57,197 bases of DNA. Source: Sedimentisphaerales bacterium. Its GTDB lineage: Bacteria; Planctomycetota; Phycisphaerae; Sedimentisphaerales; Anaerobacaceae. The notes under the pieces are model-generated. The model ran no database searches and was not told where the DNA came from. It was given only the letters and a program-made list of their open reading frames with translations. This document shows, in pieces, positions 27,313 through 35,038 of this stretch (the stretch's first letter is position 1; each line of letters begins with the position of its first letter). The position numbers and the translations under genes are program-made. The DNA lies in the NCBI GenBank assembly GCA_016936075.1, contig JAFGPS010000140.1, positions 1 to 57,197 on the forward strand. The letters are read 5' to 3'.

Positions 27313-27359
27313 TGATTAGTATTCAGTGCCCGGCTAATCTATATGCTAAATACTAATCA
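27313..27359. repeat. Inverted repeat in the moxR-DUF58 spacer
   Basis: TGATTAGTATT (27313-27323) and AATACTAATCA (27349-27359) form an 11-bp perfect stem with a 25-base loop. The surrounding sequence is made of repeated CTAAT/ACTA words. It could be an RNA processing or attenuation structure inside the operon, or an intergenic repeat unit; no T run follows. Confidence 0.5.
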
Positions 27360-27377
27360 CTACTCACTATTTACTAA

Positions 27378-28541
27378 TTATATATTTTCTTTTTTCGGAG
27401 AACTCCTGATTTTATTCAGAGCCAAAGAAATTCTATCGCCGGCAGAAATTTTTTCAGAAGAATTTCCAGTTAAATCCCTGGTTTTCCTGACTTGAACATC
27501 CTTTTTGCCGTCTTTAAGCGTATAATCTGATTCTTTAACAGACTTGAGCAAAGCCTGTATAATCATATTTGTTGTAATACCTTTGCCAGCCGCTTTATAG
27601 TTGCGAATTATCCTGTGACCAAGAACCGGCAAAGCAACGTCCCGAACTTCTTTACAGGATGGAGCAGGTAAATTACGTAAAAGCGCAAGACTTTTTGCCC
27701 CGAGAATCAAATATTGTGAAGCTCTTACACCAGCGCCCCATTCAACATATTCATTTATATATGGGTCACTTGTAGGCGAAGGCCTGCTTGCGGTCGCGAG
27801 ATCCACTGCGTAAGTCAACACATGTTTCGATACAGGTATGCGGCGAACAAACTGTTGGCAGGCGATAACATCCTCTTTCGTGAGAATAACATTTATCGCA
27901 TTCGGATCATGGGTAGTTGTCTCATCAACAATTCCGATTTCATCATCGTGTAGTGGATAATCCACTTCGATATTAAACATAAATCGGTCAAGCTGAGCCT
28001 CAGGAAGCGGATATGTACCTTCCTGCTCAATTGGATTTTGAGTGGCAACGACCATAAACGGCTTGTTCAGCGGATATGTTTGACCTGCTGCGGTTACCGT
28101 ATATTCCTGCATAGACTCAAGAAGAGCCGCCTGTGTTTTTGGTGGAGCACGATTTATTTCGTCAGCGAGTATCAAATTAGAAAACACCGGCCCATGAACG
28201 AATTTCATATACCGTGTTCCCGTATTGGAATCGGTTTGAAGAATTTCTGTACCTGTAATATCAGAAGGCATCATATCCGGTGTAAACTGGATACGCTTGA
28301 AATCCCAACCCAATACCCCGGCAAGAGTTTTTACTAAAAGTGTTTTCGCCAGGCCGGGAACACCTATTAAAAGTGCATGTCCCTGGGAGAAAAGAGCAAT
28401 CAGCAATCTATCAATAACCTGCTCCTGGCCAATTACAATTTTGTGAATCTCCTGGCGTAAAGTCTTGAATTTCTCGTTAAAACTCGCTATTGCCTCACTC
28501 TCATCAATTTTCGGCTCTTTTGGTTTGTCACTTTTTTCCAT
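27378..28541 (-). CDS. MoxR family AAA+ ATPase
   Basis: 387 residues. Walker A is LLIGVPGLAKTLLVKTLAG (around residue 70, the GxPGxAKT form of MoxR). Walker B is LILADEINRAPPKTQAALLESMQE and sensor 1 is VVATQNPIEQEGTYPLPEAQLDRF. MoxR proteins are chaperone-like ATPases that act on vWA-domain partners. A C-terminal ~45-residue basic extension follows the usual end. The ATG at 28541 is preferred because GGGAG lies seven bases upstream, although a TTG occurs two codons earlier. It is the first gene of the eight-gene minus-strand operon. Confidence 0.93.
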   Translation of the reverse strand: MEKSDKPKEPKIDESEAIASFNEKFKTLRQEIHKIVIGQEQVIDRLLIALFSQGHALLIGVPGLAKTLLVKTLAGVLGWDFKRIQFTPDMMPSDITGTEILQTDSNTGTRYMKFVHGPVFSNLILADEINRAPPKTQAALLESMQEYTVTAAGQTYPLNKPFMVVATQNPIEQEGTYPLPEAQLDRFMFNIEVDYPLHDDEIGIVDETTTHDPNAINVILTKEDVIACQQFVRRIPVSKHVLTYAVDLATASRPSPTSDPYINEYVEWGAGVRASQYLILGAKSLALLRNLPAPSCKEVRDVALPVLGHRIIRNYKAAGKGITTNMIIQALLKSVKESDYTLKDGKKDVQVRKTRDLTGNSSEKISAGDRISLALNKIRSSPKKENI

Positions 28542-28574
28542 TAACAAACTCCCTTCGCTAAAATATTTTTATCA

Positions 28575-28602
28575 ATACTAACACAAAGAAATAGGATTTC
28601 AA
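28575..28602 (-). promoter_or_regulatory. Putative promoter of the moxR/Bat-type operon
   Basis: On the minus strand TTGAAA (28602-28597) and TAGTAT (28580-28575) are separated by 16 bp, about 35 bases before the moxR ATG. The 300-base gap between moxR and the divergent sigma gene is otherwise AT-rich and shows no gene. Confidence 0.42.
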
Positions 28603-28849
28603 CTGTTTTACGATAAAAAACTAATCTAAATATTCTCATTGTACGCTTATATCAAGTTAGACTTACGCTACTATTAATTAAGACGTAGACATTACCAAAA
28701 CGTTACAAATATTTTCCATAATATTCATTTTTTTTAATATATTTTGAAAAAATCATCATTTTATTATCAACATCACACCATTTTGATGCGCCATAGAAAT
28801 AGAAACCGAAAAAAGCTCATTTTTTAGTTTTATAGCGAATTTGCGAAAA

Positions 28850-29410
28850 ATGATTGATTACGAGAAAATTTATACTGATTTTGATACTCAACTGATGCTC
28901 AGGGTAAAGCATGGAAATTTCGAATCTTATGAAATTCTCTACGCCAGGCATTTTTCAGATGTAAATTCCTTTTTTGCTAAAATAGGAAATGTTAACGGTT
29001 ATTCCGAGGACCTTGCCCAGAAAGTTTTCATATACATCTGGAAAAATAGAGAATCTTTTCGTGCCGATTCTACTTTTAAGACATATATATATAGTATTGC
29101 CAAAAAGATTCTTTATAATCATATTCGAGAAATGTACAAGAATGCCGAAATATCCAAAAACGCGGTAGTTTCAAACATAAAAAAAGAGCTTTCCGAGCCG
29201 GAAGCGGCTTATCACTGCACCGAATTATTAAAAAACCTCGAAATGAATAAATCGAAACTTCCCCCAAAACAGCGTCAGGCTATAGAATTACTACTCGATC
29301 CGGATTTTACACCTGAAACAGCCGCTAAACAGGCAAACTGTTCAAACAATACCTATCTCAAACGACTATCAGACGCAAGAAAACGACTCAAAAAATTACT
29401 AAAAATATGA
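28850..29410 (+). CDS. ECF-type RNA polymerase sigma factor
   Basis: 186 residues. Region 2 spans ~15-85 (YEILYARHFSDVNSFFAKIG, EDLAQKVFIYIWKNRESFRADSTFKTYIYSIAKKIL). Region 4 is ~135-185 (LPPKQRQAIELLLDPDFTPETAAKQANCSNNTYLKRLSDARKRLKKLL), a helix-turn-helix for the -35 element. No anti-sigma gene adjoins it. The cysteine-rich secreted protein, LolA-like and DUF1573 genes follow on the same strand and may be its targets; this is an inference from position. The ATG at 28850 is preferred over a TTG three codons upstream; neither has a strong ribosome site. Confidence 0.85.
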   Translation: MIDYEKIYTDFDTQLMLRVKHGNFESYEILYARHFSDVNSFFAKIGNVNGYSEDLAQKVFIYIWKNRESFRADSTFKTYIYSIAKKILYNHIREMYKNAEISKNAVVSNIKKELSEPEAAYHCTELLKNLEMNKSKLPPKQRQAIELLLDPDFTPETAAKQANCSNNTYLKRLSDARKRLKKLLKI

Positions 29411-29656
29411 CAGTCGTATATTCTTTAATATCAAGTACTTACAAAATTCACAAAAAAATATTTAAATTTTTCAATTTTCCACCTCATAAAATCCGATTTT
29501 TTAACACTAATATTATTAAAGGATATGTTTTTTTAGAGAGGTTGAATGCCTTATATCTGAAAATTAGGGTTTAACAATGAGAATAATATAAAAATCGCGT
29601 TTTTTTATGTAACGAAACTTATTAAAATTCTGTCTTATTTTGAAAGGAAACAATTT

Positions 29657-30091
29657 ATGAAATGGAGAAATTTATTTTTTGTTCTTACAATTCTGTTTTT
29701 AAATTTTTGTGGAGCAATCTTGGTTTATGGTGAAACATGCGATTGGAATACTTGCGTTTATGAATCTTGTGATGAAACTTTTTTAAGTAGTATGTTTGGT
29801 TGGCCAGTTGGTTGTAGCTTTGGGGAATTAGATGACCTTTGTTATGGTACTTGCGATATGTACTGCGAAGGCGGTGGCGTAGTTTACTTTTGTAAACCAG
29901 CAGGTATTGAATCTCCTATACCTGAATGTGAATTTGATGGTGGCTGGGATGATTGTGGAGACCAGTTCGAGGCATACTGCTATATGCCGAGAATATGGGG
30001 GTACTATCCAGCTGGGCCTTGTACTTGCATTAAAGAATCTCCGGAAAATAATTTAGGACCTTGTTATACCGATACTTGTAATTATGAATAA
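29657..30091 (+). CDS. Small secreted cysteine-rich protein, unknown function
   Basis: 144 residues with a signal peptide (LFFVLTILFLNFCGAILVYG). The mature ~120 residues hold 15 cysteines, many in CxxxC or CxxxxC spacing (CDWNTCVYESCDE, CYGTCDMYC, CTC), plus many Gly, Tyr and acidic residues. This suggests a disulphide-knotted or metal-binding extracellular protein. I recognise no family. AAAGGAAA precedes the ATG. It is followed by a 13-bp hairpin and then the LolA-like gene, so it may be transcribed separately at high level. Confidence 0.7.
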   Translation: MKWRNLFFVLTILFLNFCGAILVYGETCDWNTCVYESCDETFLSSMFGWPVGCSFGELDDLCYGTCDMYCEGGGVVYFCKPAGIESPIPECEFDGGWDDCGDQFEAYCYMPRIWGYYPAGPCTCIKESPENNLGPCYTDTCNYE

Positions 30092-30191
30092 GTTTAGGTA
30101 TAAAAAGACTTTCTAACTTAAAAAAGATTATTTTTATTAAGTTTGAGGATTGAGTAATTTTTATTAGTATTTAGCAGTATTTTTAATATAT

Positions 30192-30241
30192 GAAAGCAAC
30201 TATTTAGTTGAATATGTTATTTATTGCTAATAGTTGCTTTC
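30192..30241 (+). terminator. Perfect 13-bp hairpin after the cysteine-rich gene
   Basis: GAAAGCAACTATT (30192-30204) pairs perfectly with AATAGTTGCTTTC (30229-30241) across a 24-base loop, followed by TTGTATATTT. It could terminate or protect the upstream transcript. The T run is interrupted, so full termination is uncertain. Confidence 0.5.
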
Positions 30242-30291
30242 TTGTATATTTAAATATTAGATGCTCCTTTCTGTTTTATAAGGCAATTAAT

Positions 30292-31602
30292 ATGAATAAT
30301 CATTTCAAAATACTAAATGTAATATTTATACCTCTGTTTTTTATCACTCTTGTATTTAATCCAGAATTATATGCAAATAGCAACAAAGGTTATTCAGAAG
30401 AAGAAATAATCGAGAGAATTGATGAAGCAGAAAGGAAAATTAATACTATTGAAGTTCATCTTAATTATTCTTTCCCAAACGGCAGCACTATGACTGCTGA
30501 TTGGGGATATCAAGGTGGTAAGGAATATCTTTGGGGCAAACAAAATAATCCAGCTACAGTTAAGGACGGAACAGATGTCGCTGAGAATAATAGAACTTTT
30601 CAATACTCTTTTAATGGTGAGAAATTTATAACATTTAAACACAACACACTTCAATCACAAAGAACTCAGGCAGTAATCTCTGATTTTATAAATTCAAGAT
30701 TTTCAAGCATTTTAAGACCTACAGCATTTCTTGGATATGATATATCATCTGGCCCTACAACTCTTAGTGGAACTTTACGTTCTGCCAAAACTGTAAATAT
30801 AAGGGAAAATACTGAAATGATTGATGGACATCCCTGCATAATTATTGAAGCCATCGGAATTTCTCTTCCTGACAGACCTTTGGTAAAAGACGCACTCATC
30901 TGGATTGATACTGAACGGGATTTTAGACCACTTAAAATTGAGCATTATGAAAGCATTGGAGGCAACAACAGATGGAAGGTTCTGCAATGTGTTGAAGATG
31001 ATATTAGGTTAAAGCAAATTGACGACATATGGATTCCTGTTTCGGGAAAGCGTACACATTATAAAACCGTAGATATTAAGCTTCCAGAGGGAATGACTGA
31101 GGAATATTACAAAAACCTTCCTCCAGAAACAAGACAAGAATATCTTATCAGAAAAGTAGAACCGAGTGAGTATGGCACCAGGTTTTCAGAAATTAATGAA
31201 GATACATTTAAAATCAACAAGGCAATTGATCCAACCAAATTTGATTTCGAATTACCTTTTGGATGTGAAGTATACGACAGTTTTGTTGACATTCTTTATA
31301 CAGTTGGAAATCTTGGATCAGGTCAAGTAGCAAATTACATTACTCTTGAAGGATTATCTGAACAACAAAACAATTCCACTGATCAATCATATGAAGAATC
31401 TGAACAAAATAGCGAAGAAATCATTTCATCAATACCTTCAACAGAATCAACTATATCAAATTCCAATATTCAGGCACAAACTGAAATAAACAAACCTAAT
31501 TTAAAGCAATTTCTTCTAAAGTTGACTATAGTATTACTTCTAATAAATTCTGTTTGTTTAATAATATGGATTAAATTCAGAAAACCTACGGTTGATAAAT
31601 AA
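30292..31602 (+). CDS. LolA-like secreted or membrane-anchored protein
   Basis: 436 residues. An N-terminal signal segment (ILNVIFIPLFFITLVFNPELYA) is followed by a large beta-rich domain opening EEEIIERIDEAERKINTIEVHLNYSF. This resembles the N-terminal part of the protein at 3554-4936 and other planctomycete LolA-like proteins. Near the C-terminus a Ser/Asn/Glu-rich linker precedes one membrane helix (FLLKLTIVLLLINSVCLIIWI) and a short basic tail, so the bulk faces the periplasm. The ATG at 30292 has AAGG upstream; a longer frame starts at 30208 inside the hairpin region and is less likely. Function unknown. Confidence 0.7.
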   Translation: MNNHFKILNVIFIPLFFITLVFNPELYANSNKGYSEEEIIERIDEAERKINTIEVHLNYSFPNGSTMTADWGYQGGKEYLWGKQNNPATVKDGTDVAENNRTFQYSFNGEKFITFKHNTLQSQRTQAVISDFINSRFSSILRPTAFLGYDISSGPTTLSGTLRSAKTVNIRENTEMIDGHPCIIIEAIGISLPDRPLVKDALIWIDTERDFRPLKIEHYESIGGNNRWKVLQCVEDDIRLKQIDDIWIPVSGKRTHYKTVDIKLPEGMTEEYYKNLPPETRQEYLIRKVEPSEYGTRFSEINEDTFKINKAIDPTKFDFELPFGCEVYDSFVDILYTVGNLGSGQVANYITLEGLSEQQNNSTDQSYEESEQNSEEIISSIPSTESTISNSNIQAQTEINKPNLKQFLLKLTIVLLLINSVCLIIWIKFRKPTVDK

Positions 31603-31642
31603 TAAGCATATTATGACTATTAAATATGGGAGATTTTTCTTC

Positions 31643-32356
31643 ATGAACTTAAAATTTGGTGGTTTAATTTTATTAATGTTATTTTTTTCTTTTTGTATAT
31701 TGATAGTATTAATATTTTTAAATATAAATCCTTCTCCATCAATATATTTTCCTGAAGGCACAACCTATGATTTTGGTACAGCTCAAGATGGAGATACTCT
31801 CAACACCACTTTCTTATTTGAGAATCGAGGTCAAAAGGCTCTTGAAATAAAAGGTCTCAAAAAGTCTTGTTCATGCTTTAATTCTACAATTGATAATAAA
31901 ATTATTGAGCCGGGTCAATCATCAAAAGTAAATGTATCCTATAAATTAAGAACAGAAAAAAGTAGAAACGAAAAAAATAAAGAAGTATCACTTGGATTAA
32001 TGACTAATGATCCACGTAATCCATTTGTAGTTCTTAATATAAAAGGAGAAGTTCGTGATTTTGTTTCATGGTTTCCAAAATCATTAAGCTTCTATTTTGA
32101 TAAAGATATAAGTGATAAGTTTCAGGAAATTAAACTATCAACTGATACGGATCAGGAATTAGTAATAGAAAAACTGGAAACTTCAAGTGATAAAATTCTT
32201 GCTTCATGTATAACACAAGAAGAGAACATTATTTGCAGGATATCGGTCAATCCCGATTGTCCAAAAGGTATCTGGACAGAATATGTAACACTTATGACAT
32301 CAATCGGCTCTCCAAAAATCAATTTTAAAGTACCTGTCTATTTAATGATACATTGA
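31643..32356 (+). CDS. DUF1573 domain protein with N-terminal membrane anchor
   Basis: 237 residues. The membrane segment (LILLMLFFSFCILIVLIFL) is followed by a DUF1573-type Ig-like domain: YDFGTAQDGDTLNTTFLFENRG, LEIKGLKKSCSCFN, IEPGQSSKVNVSY, then a second beta-sandwich. The DxG...F.N.G...I..V..SCGC pattern is typical, here SCSC. In planctomycetes such proteins often accompany LolA-like or secreted partner genes. The ATG at 31643 is chosen because GGGAG lies ten bases upstream; an ATG at 31613 is also in frame. It follows the LolA-like gene closely, so they are probably co-transcribed. Confidence 0.78.
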   Translation: MNLKFGGLILLMLFFSFCILIVLIFLNINPSPSIYFPEGTTYDFGTAQDGDTLNTTFLFENRGQKALEIKGLKKSCSCFNSTIDNKIIEPGQSSKVNVSYKLRTEKSRNEKNKEVSLGLMTNDPRNPFVVLNIKGEVRDFVSWFPKSLSFYFDKDISDKFQEIKLSTDTDQELVIEKLETSSDKILASCITQEENIICRISVNPDCPKGIWTEYVTLMTSIGSPKINFKVPVYLMIH

Positions 32357-32485
32357 AATTTCAATATCTGACATTGTCGAGATTCAGCAAAACTTACTCT
32401 TGAAATTTCTTTTAAATAAATATTCCATAATTATTTTTTCTTTCATAAAAATCGAGCCAATATTTTAATCTTTTTTTTATTTTTC

Positions 32486-32514
32486 TTGACAAAAGTAGTA
32501 AAACCTGATATAAA
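32486..32514 (+). promoter_or_regulatory. trp operon promoter
   Basis: Consensus TTGACA (32486-32491), a 17-bp spacer and TATAAA (32509-32514). Transcription should begin near 32521, only three to five bases before the leader-peptide ATG at 32525. No other promoter is apparent before trpE. Confidence 0.85.
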
Positions 32515-32524
32515 TATCAGAATC

Positions 32525-32578
32525 ATGAAGCAAATTACTCGTACATTTAATGGTTATTGGTGGTGGCCTGAAGGATAA
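32525..32578 (+). CDS. trpL: trp operon leader peptide with three consecutive Trp codons
   Basis: 17 codons encode MKQITRTFNGYWWWPEG and a TAA. Three adjacent TGG codons (32558-32566) are the hallmark of a tryptophan-sensing leader: when charged tRNA-Trp is scarce the ribosome stalls here. The predicted 5' leader is at most about five bases, so there is no room for a ribosome site and the peptide is probably read as a leaderless or near-leaderless message. The stop codon lies three bases before the antiterminator strand, the right distance for a terminating ribosome to mask it. Confidence 0.9.
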   Translation: MKQITRTFNGYWWWPEG

Positions 32579-32670
32579 ATCCGACGGGCGAGTGATAATT
32601 TGCTTTAACTAAAAATTTAATTGATAATATTGAAAGCAGCCTGTCGGAAAAACAGGCTGCTTTTTTTTTA
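32528..32670 (+). promoter_or_regulatory. trp attenuator (alternative RNA stems 1:2, 2:3 and 3:4)
   Basis: Segment 1 (32528-32541) pairs with 32589-32605: AAGCAAATTA with TAATTTGCTT and CTCG with CGAG. The antiterminator CCGACGGGC (32581-32589) pairs over nine positions, one of them G-U, with GCCTGTCGG (32639-32647). The terminator stem AGCAGCCTGT (32635-32644) pairs with ACAGGCTGCT (32652-32661) and is followed by about ten T. Antiterminator and terminator are mutually exclusive. A ribosome stalled at the Trp codons leaves 32581-32589 free; one at the stop codon covers it. Confidence 0.88.
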
Positions 32671-32723
32671 TTGTTTTTTTGGGAATTTCAGATTAAAAAA
32701 CTACTTTTTAAGGTGCAAAAATT

Positions 32724-34337
32724 ATGGAAGACTACAGGTCGATTATAAATAATGCAAAGCCGGGACAGATTATTCCTATAGTCAAGCAGATAAGTATTTC
32801 CGATCCGGTTGACTTCTTTGCAAAACTGAGCGACTACGGGAGAGCTAAAAACTGCTGTCTTTTTGAATCTAAGGAACATTTAGACGGCCCGGGTGTTCCG
32901 GGAGTACTTAGTTTCGGAACCGCGAAACCTTCGCTTTACTTATCAGGAAAAGATCTTGATTTTACTATAAATGCACTTAGTAAAACAGGAAGGCGTATCC
33001 TGGGCTATTTAGCAAAAGAAGGCAAAAACAGGTTCGATTTCTGCGAATCGGTTAATTTCAGTACAGAAGAAATTACTGGCAAAATCAAGCAGGAGGATAA
33101 AAAAGTTGACGAACAAACCCGATTAAAAAGCGTCAACCAGATGGATGTTTTGCGTGCAGTCGCATTTGCATTCAAATTGGCAAGCAAACCATTCCGTATT
33201 ACATGCGGCTTACTCGGTGCATTGAGTTACGATTTTATCGATCAGTTCGAAAAACTACCAAAAAGCAAAGACGACCTTCTCAAAAATCCCGATTACGAAT
33301 TACATTTCGCGGATAATATCTTCCTTCTGGACCATGCGACCGGGCAGGGTTATATCATTGTTAATTGTTTTATTACAAATGGTGACCGCGAAGAAGTAAT
33401 GAAAGAAGCACAGGAATTGTTCGATTATTACTCTAATATCGCAAGATTTGATACACCCCATGGTCAGAAATACGAAGGCCCCCTGCCGCAAGCGTCAAGT
33501 GATACAAACCAGAGTGAATACGAATCAATGGTAGTAGATGCCAAGAAACACATCATAGACGGTGATATTTTCCAGGTTGTTTTGAGCAGAACGATAACAG
33601 AGCCTTGCCCTGATGAGCCGCTGGATGTTTACAAAAGATTACGTGAATTGAATCCATCTCCATATATGTTTTATCTGAACACACCAAACACAATAATAAT
33701 GGGTTCGAGTCCTGAATTGAATCTTCGTGTGAGCGGCACGGAAAATCGAAGTGTCGAAATTAGGCCTATTGCAGGTACAAAACCAAGAGGAAAAATTAAC
33801 GGAAAACTCGACCTTGATACTGATTTCAGATACGAAGCTGAATTGAAAATCGACCGCAAAGAATTAGCCGAGCATATGATGCTTGTCGATTTGGCACGAA
33901 ACGATATCGCCAGAGTAGCTCAGCCGGGCAGCCGGATGGTCACAGAACTTCTCACAACTGAAAAATACGAATCAGTCCAACACCTCGTAAGTAACGTTAA
34001 AGGAACTCTTTCCAAGGACCTCGATGCACTTAGCGCGTATCTCGCTACAATGAATATGGGAACGCTCACCGGAGCGCCAAAAATTGAAGCGATGAAAATT
34101 ATTCGCCAACTCGAAAAAACAAAACGAGGCTACTACGGCGGAGCAGTTTGTTATTTCACGGTTGACGGCCAGTTCGATAGCTGTATTACGATACGAAGCC
34201 TTCAGGTAAAAGACCATACCGCTTATATCCGTGTCGGTGCCGGAATTGTTCATGACAGCATACCTAAATCCGAATTCGAGGAAACAGAACATAAAGCTGG
34301 TTCGTGCCTGCGTGCGATTCGGGGAACTAAAAAATAA
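32724..34337 (+). CDS. trpE: Anthranilate synthase component I
   Basis: 537 residues, usual length. The N-terminal regulatory domain contains CLFESKEH (the LLES-like Trp-binding element). The chorismate-binding domain spans ~250-535, with HIIDGDIFQVVLSRTI, SPYMFYLNTPNTIIMGSSPE, RPIAGTKPRG, HMMLVDLARNDIARV, MNMGTLTGAPKIEAMKII and the terminal VRVGAGIVHDS-like AYIRVGAGIVHDS. It makes anthranilate from chorismate with TrpG supplying ammonia, and is normally inhibited by tryptophan. AAGGTG precedes the ATG. It is the first structural gene after the attenuator. Confidence 0.97.
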   Translation: MEDYRSIINNAKPGQIIPIVKQISISDPVDFFAKLSDYGRAKNCCLFESKEHLDGPGVPGVLSFGTAKPSLYLSGKDLDFTINALSKTGRRILGYLAKEGKNRFDFCESVNFSTEEITGKIKQEDKKVDEQTRLKSVNQMDVLRAVAFAFKLASKPFRITCGLLGALSYDFIDQFEKLPKSKDDLLKNPDYELHFADNIFLLDHATGQGYIIVNCFITNGDREEVMKEAQELFDYYSNIARFDTPHGQKYEGPLPQASSDTNQSEYESMVVDAKKHIIDGDIFQVVLSRTITEPCPDEPLDVYKRLRELNPSPYMFYLNTPNTIIMGSSPELNLRVSGTENRSVEIRPIAGTKPRGKINGKLDLDTDFRYEAELKIDRKELAEHMMLVDLARNDIARVAQPGSRMVTELLTTEKYESVQHLVSNVKGTLSKDLDALSAYLATMNMGTLTGAPKIEAMKIIRQLEKTKRGYYGGAVCYFTVDGQFDSCITIRSLQVKDHTAYIRVGAGIVHDSIPKSEFEETEHKAGSCLRAIRGTKK

Positions 34338-34340
34338 CAA

Positions 34341-34388
34341 TTGATTCCCGCCCGGTCGGCTCCGCTCAGGGCAGGCCTCCGCGGGATT
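34341..34388. repeat. GC-rich palindromic REP-like element between trpE and trpG
   Basis: A 48-base GC-rich island in an AT-rich region. Outer arms TCCCGC (34346-34351) and GCGGGA (34381-34386) enclose GCCC (34350-34353) and GGGC (34369-34372). On the minus strand the core contains CCTGAGCGGAGCC, which translates as the PERSR-type word often produced by REP-like repeats. Only one copy is visible in this window. Confidence 0.65.
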
Positions 34389-34416
34389 GATAAAAAAAAA
34401 GTCGGGAACGATAATA

Positions 34417-35037
34417 ATGGTGAAAAATATGGAAAATAAAAGAAAAGTATTATTTATAGATAATTTCGATTCGTTTACATACAACCTTGTAGATGACTTT
34501 TGCAAACGTAATTGTGATGCTAAAGTATATCGTGCTGATACTGAACTCGAAGACTTAAAGAAGGTTGCGGAAGAATTCCAACCTGACCTGCTTTTAATTT
34601 CGCCCGGTCCCGGCACACCGGATACAGCCGGAGTTTCATTAGCAGCTATAGATTATTTCAAGGATAAACTGCCAATCTTCGGAGTTTGTCTCGGTCATCA
34701 GACTATAGCTCAGTATTTCGGCGGAGTAGTTGGCCATGCACCAAAACCAATGCACGGGAAACCATCACGAGTAACACATAACGGCAAGGATGTTTTCGAA
34801 GGTATAGAAAATCCTCTTCAGGCCGGCCGATACCATAGTCTCGTGGCAATTAAAATGCCCGAATGTCTTGAAACAACCGCCGAGTTCGATGGAATCGTAA
34901 TGGGATTACGACACAAAGAGCTTCCTATATTCGGCGTACAGTTCCATCCGGAAAGTATTCTTACACCCGCCGGAGGAAAAATCATTGAAAACATCTTGAA
35001 AATAGCGGAAAATTCAAAACAAACTGTGAGGCAATAA
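34417..35037 (+). CDS. trpG: Anthranilate synthase component II (glutamine amidotransferase)
   Basis: 206 residues. The class I amidotransferase triad is present: nucleophile in FGVCLGHQTIAQYFGG (~residue 90) and His/Glu in FGVQFHPESILTPAGG (~180). The opening LFIDNFDSFTYNLVDDF and LLISPGPGTPDTAG loop are standard. It hydrolyses glutamine for TrpE. The ATG at 34417 has GGGAA eight bases upstream; 34429 is an alternative. The trpE-trpG spacer contains a REP-like palindrome. trpD starts one base after its stop. Confidence 0.96.
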   Translation: MVKNMENKRKVLFIDNFDSFTYNLVDDFCKRNCDAKVYRADTELEDLKKVAEEFQPDLLLISPGPGTPDTAGVSLAAIDYFKDKLPIFGVCLGHQTIAQYFGGVVGHAPKPMHGKPSRVTHNGKDVFEGIENPLQAGRYHSLVAIKMPECLETTAEFDGIVMGLRHKELPIFGVQFHPESILTPAGGKIIENILKIAENSKQTVRQ

Positions 35038-35038
35038 A

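Noticed and set aside
33972-34616. 214-codon open frame antisense to the end of trpE and start of trpG, containing a PERSR word
   Set aside because: It runs opposite two well-supported genes and its PERSR word comes from the REP-like palindrome; no ribosome site or family resemblance.
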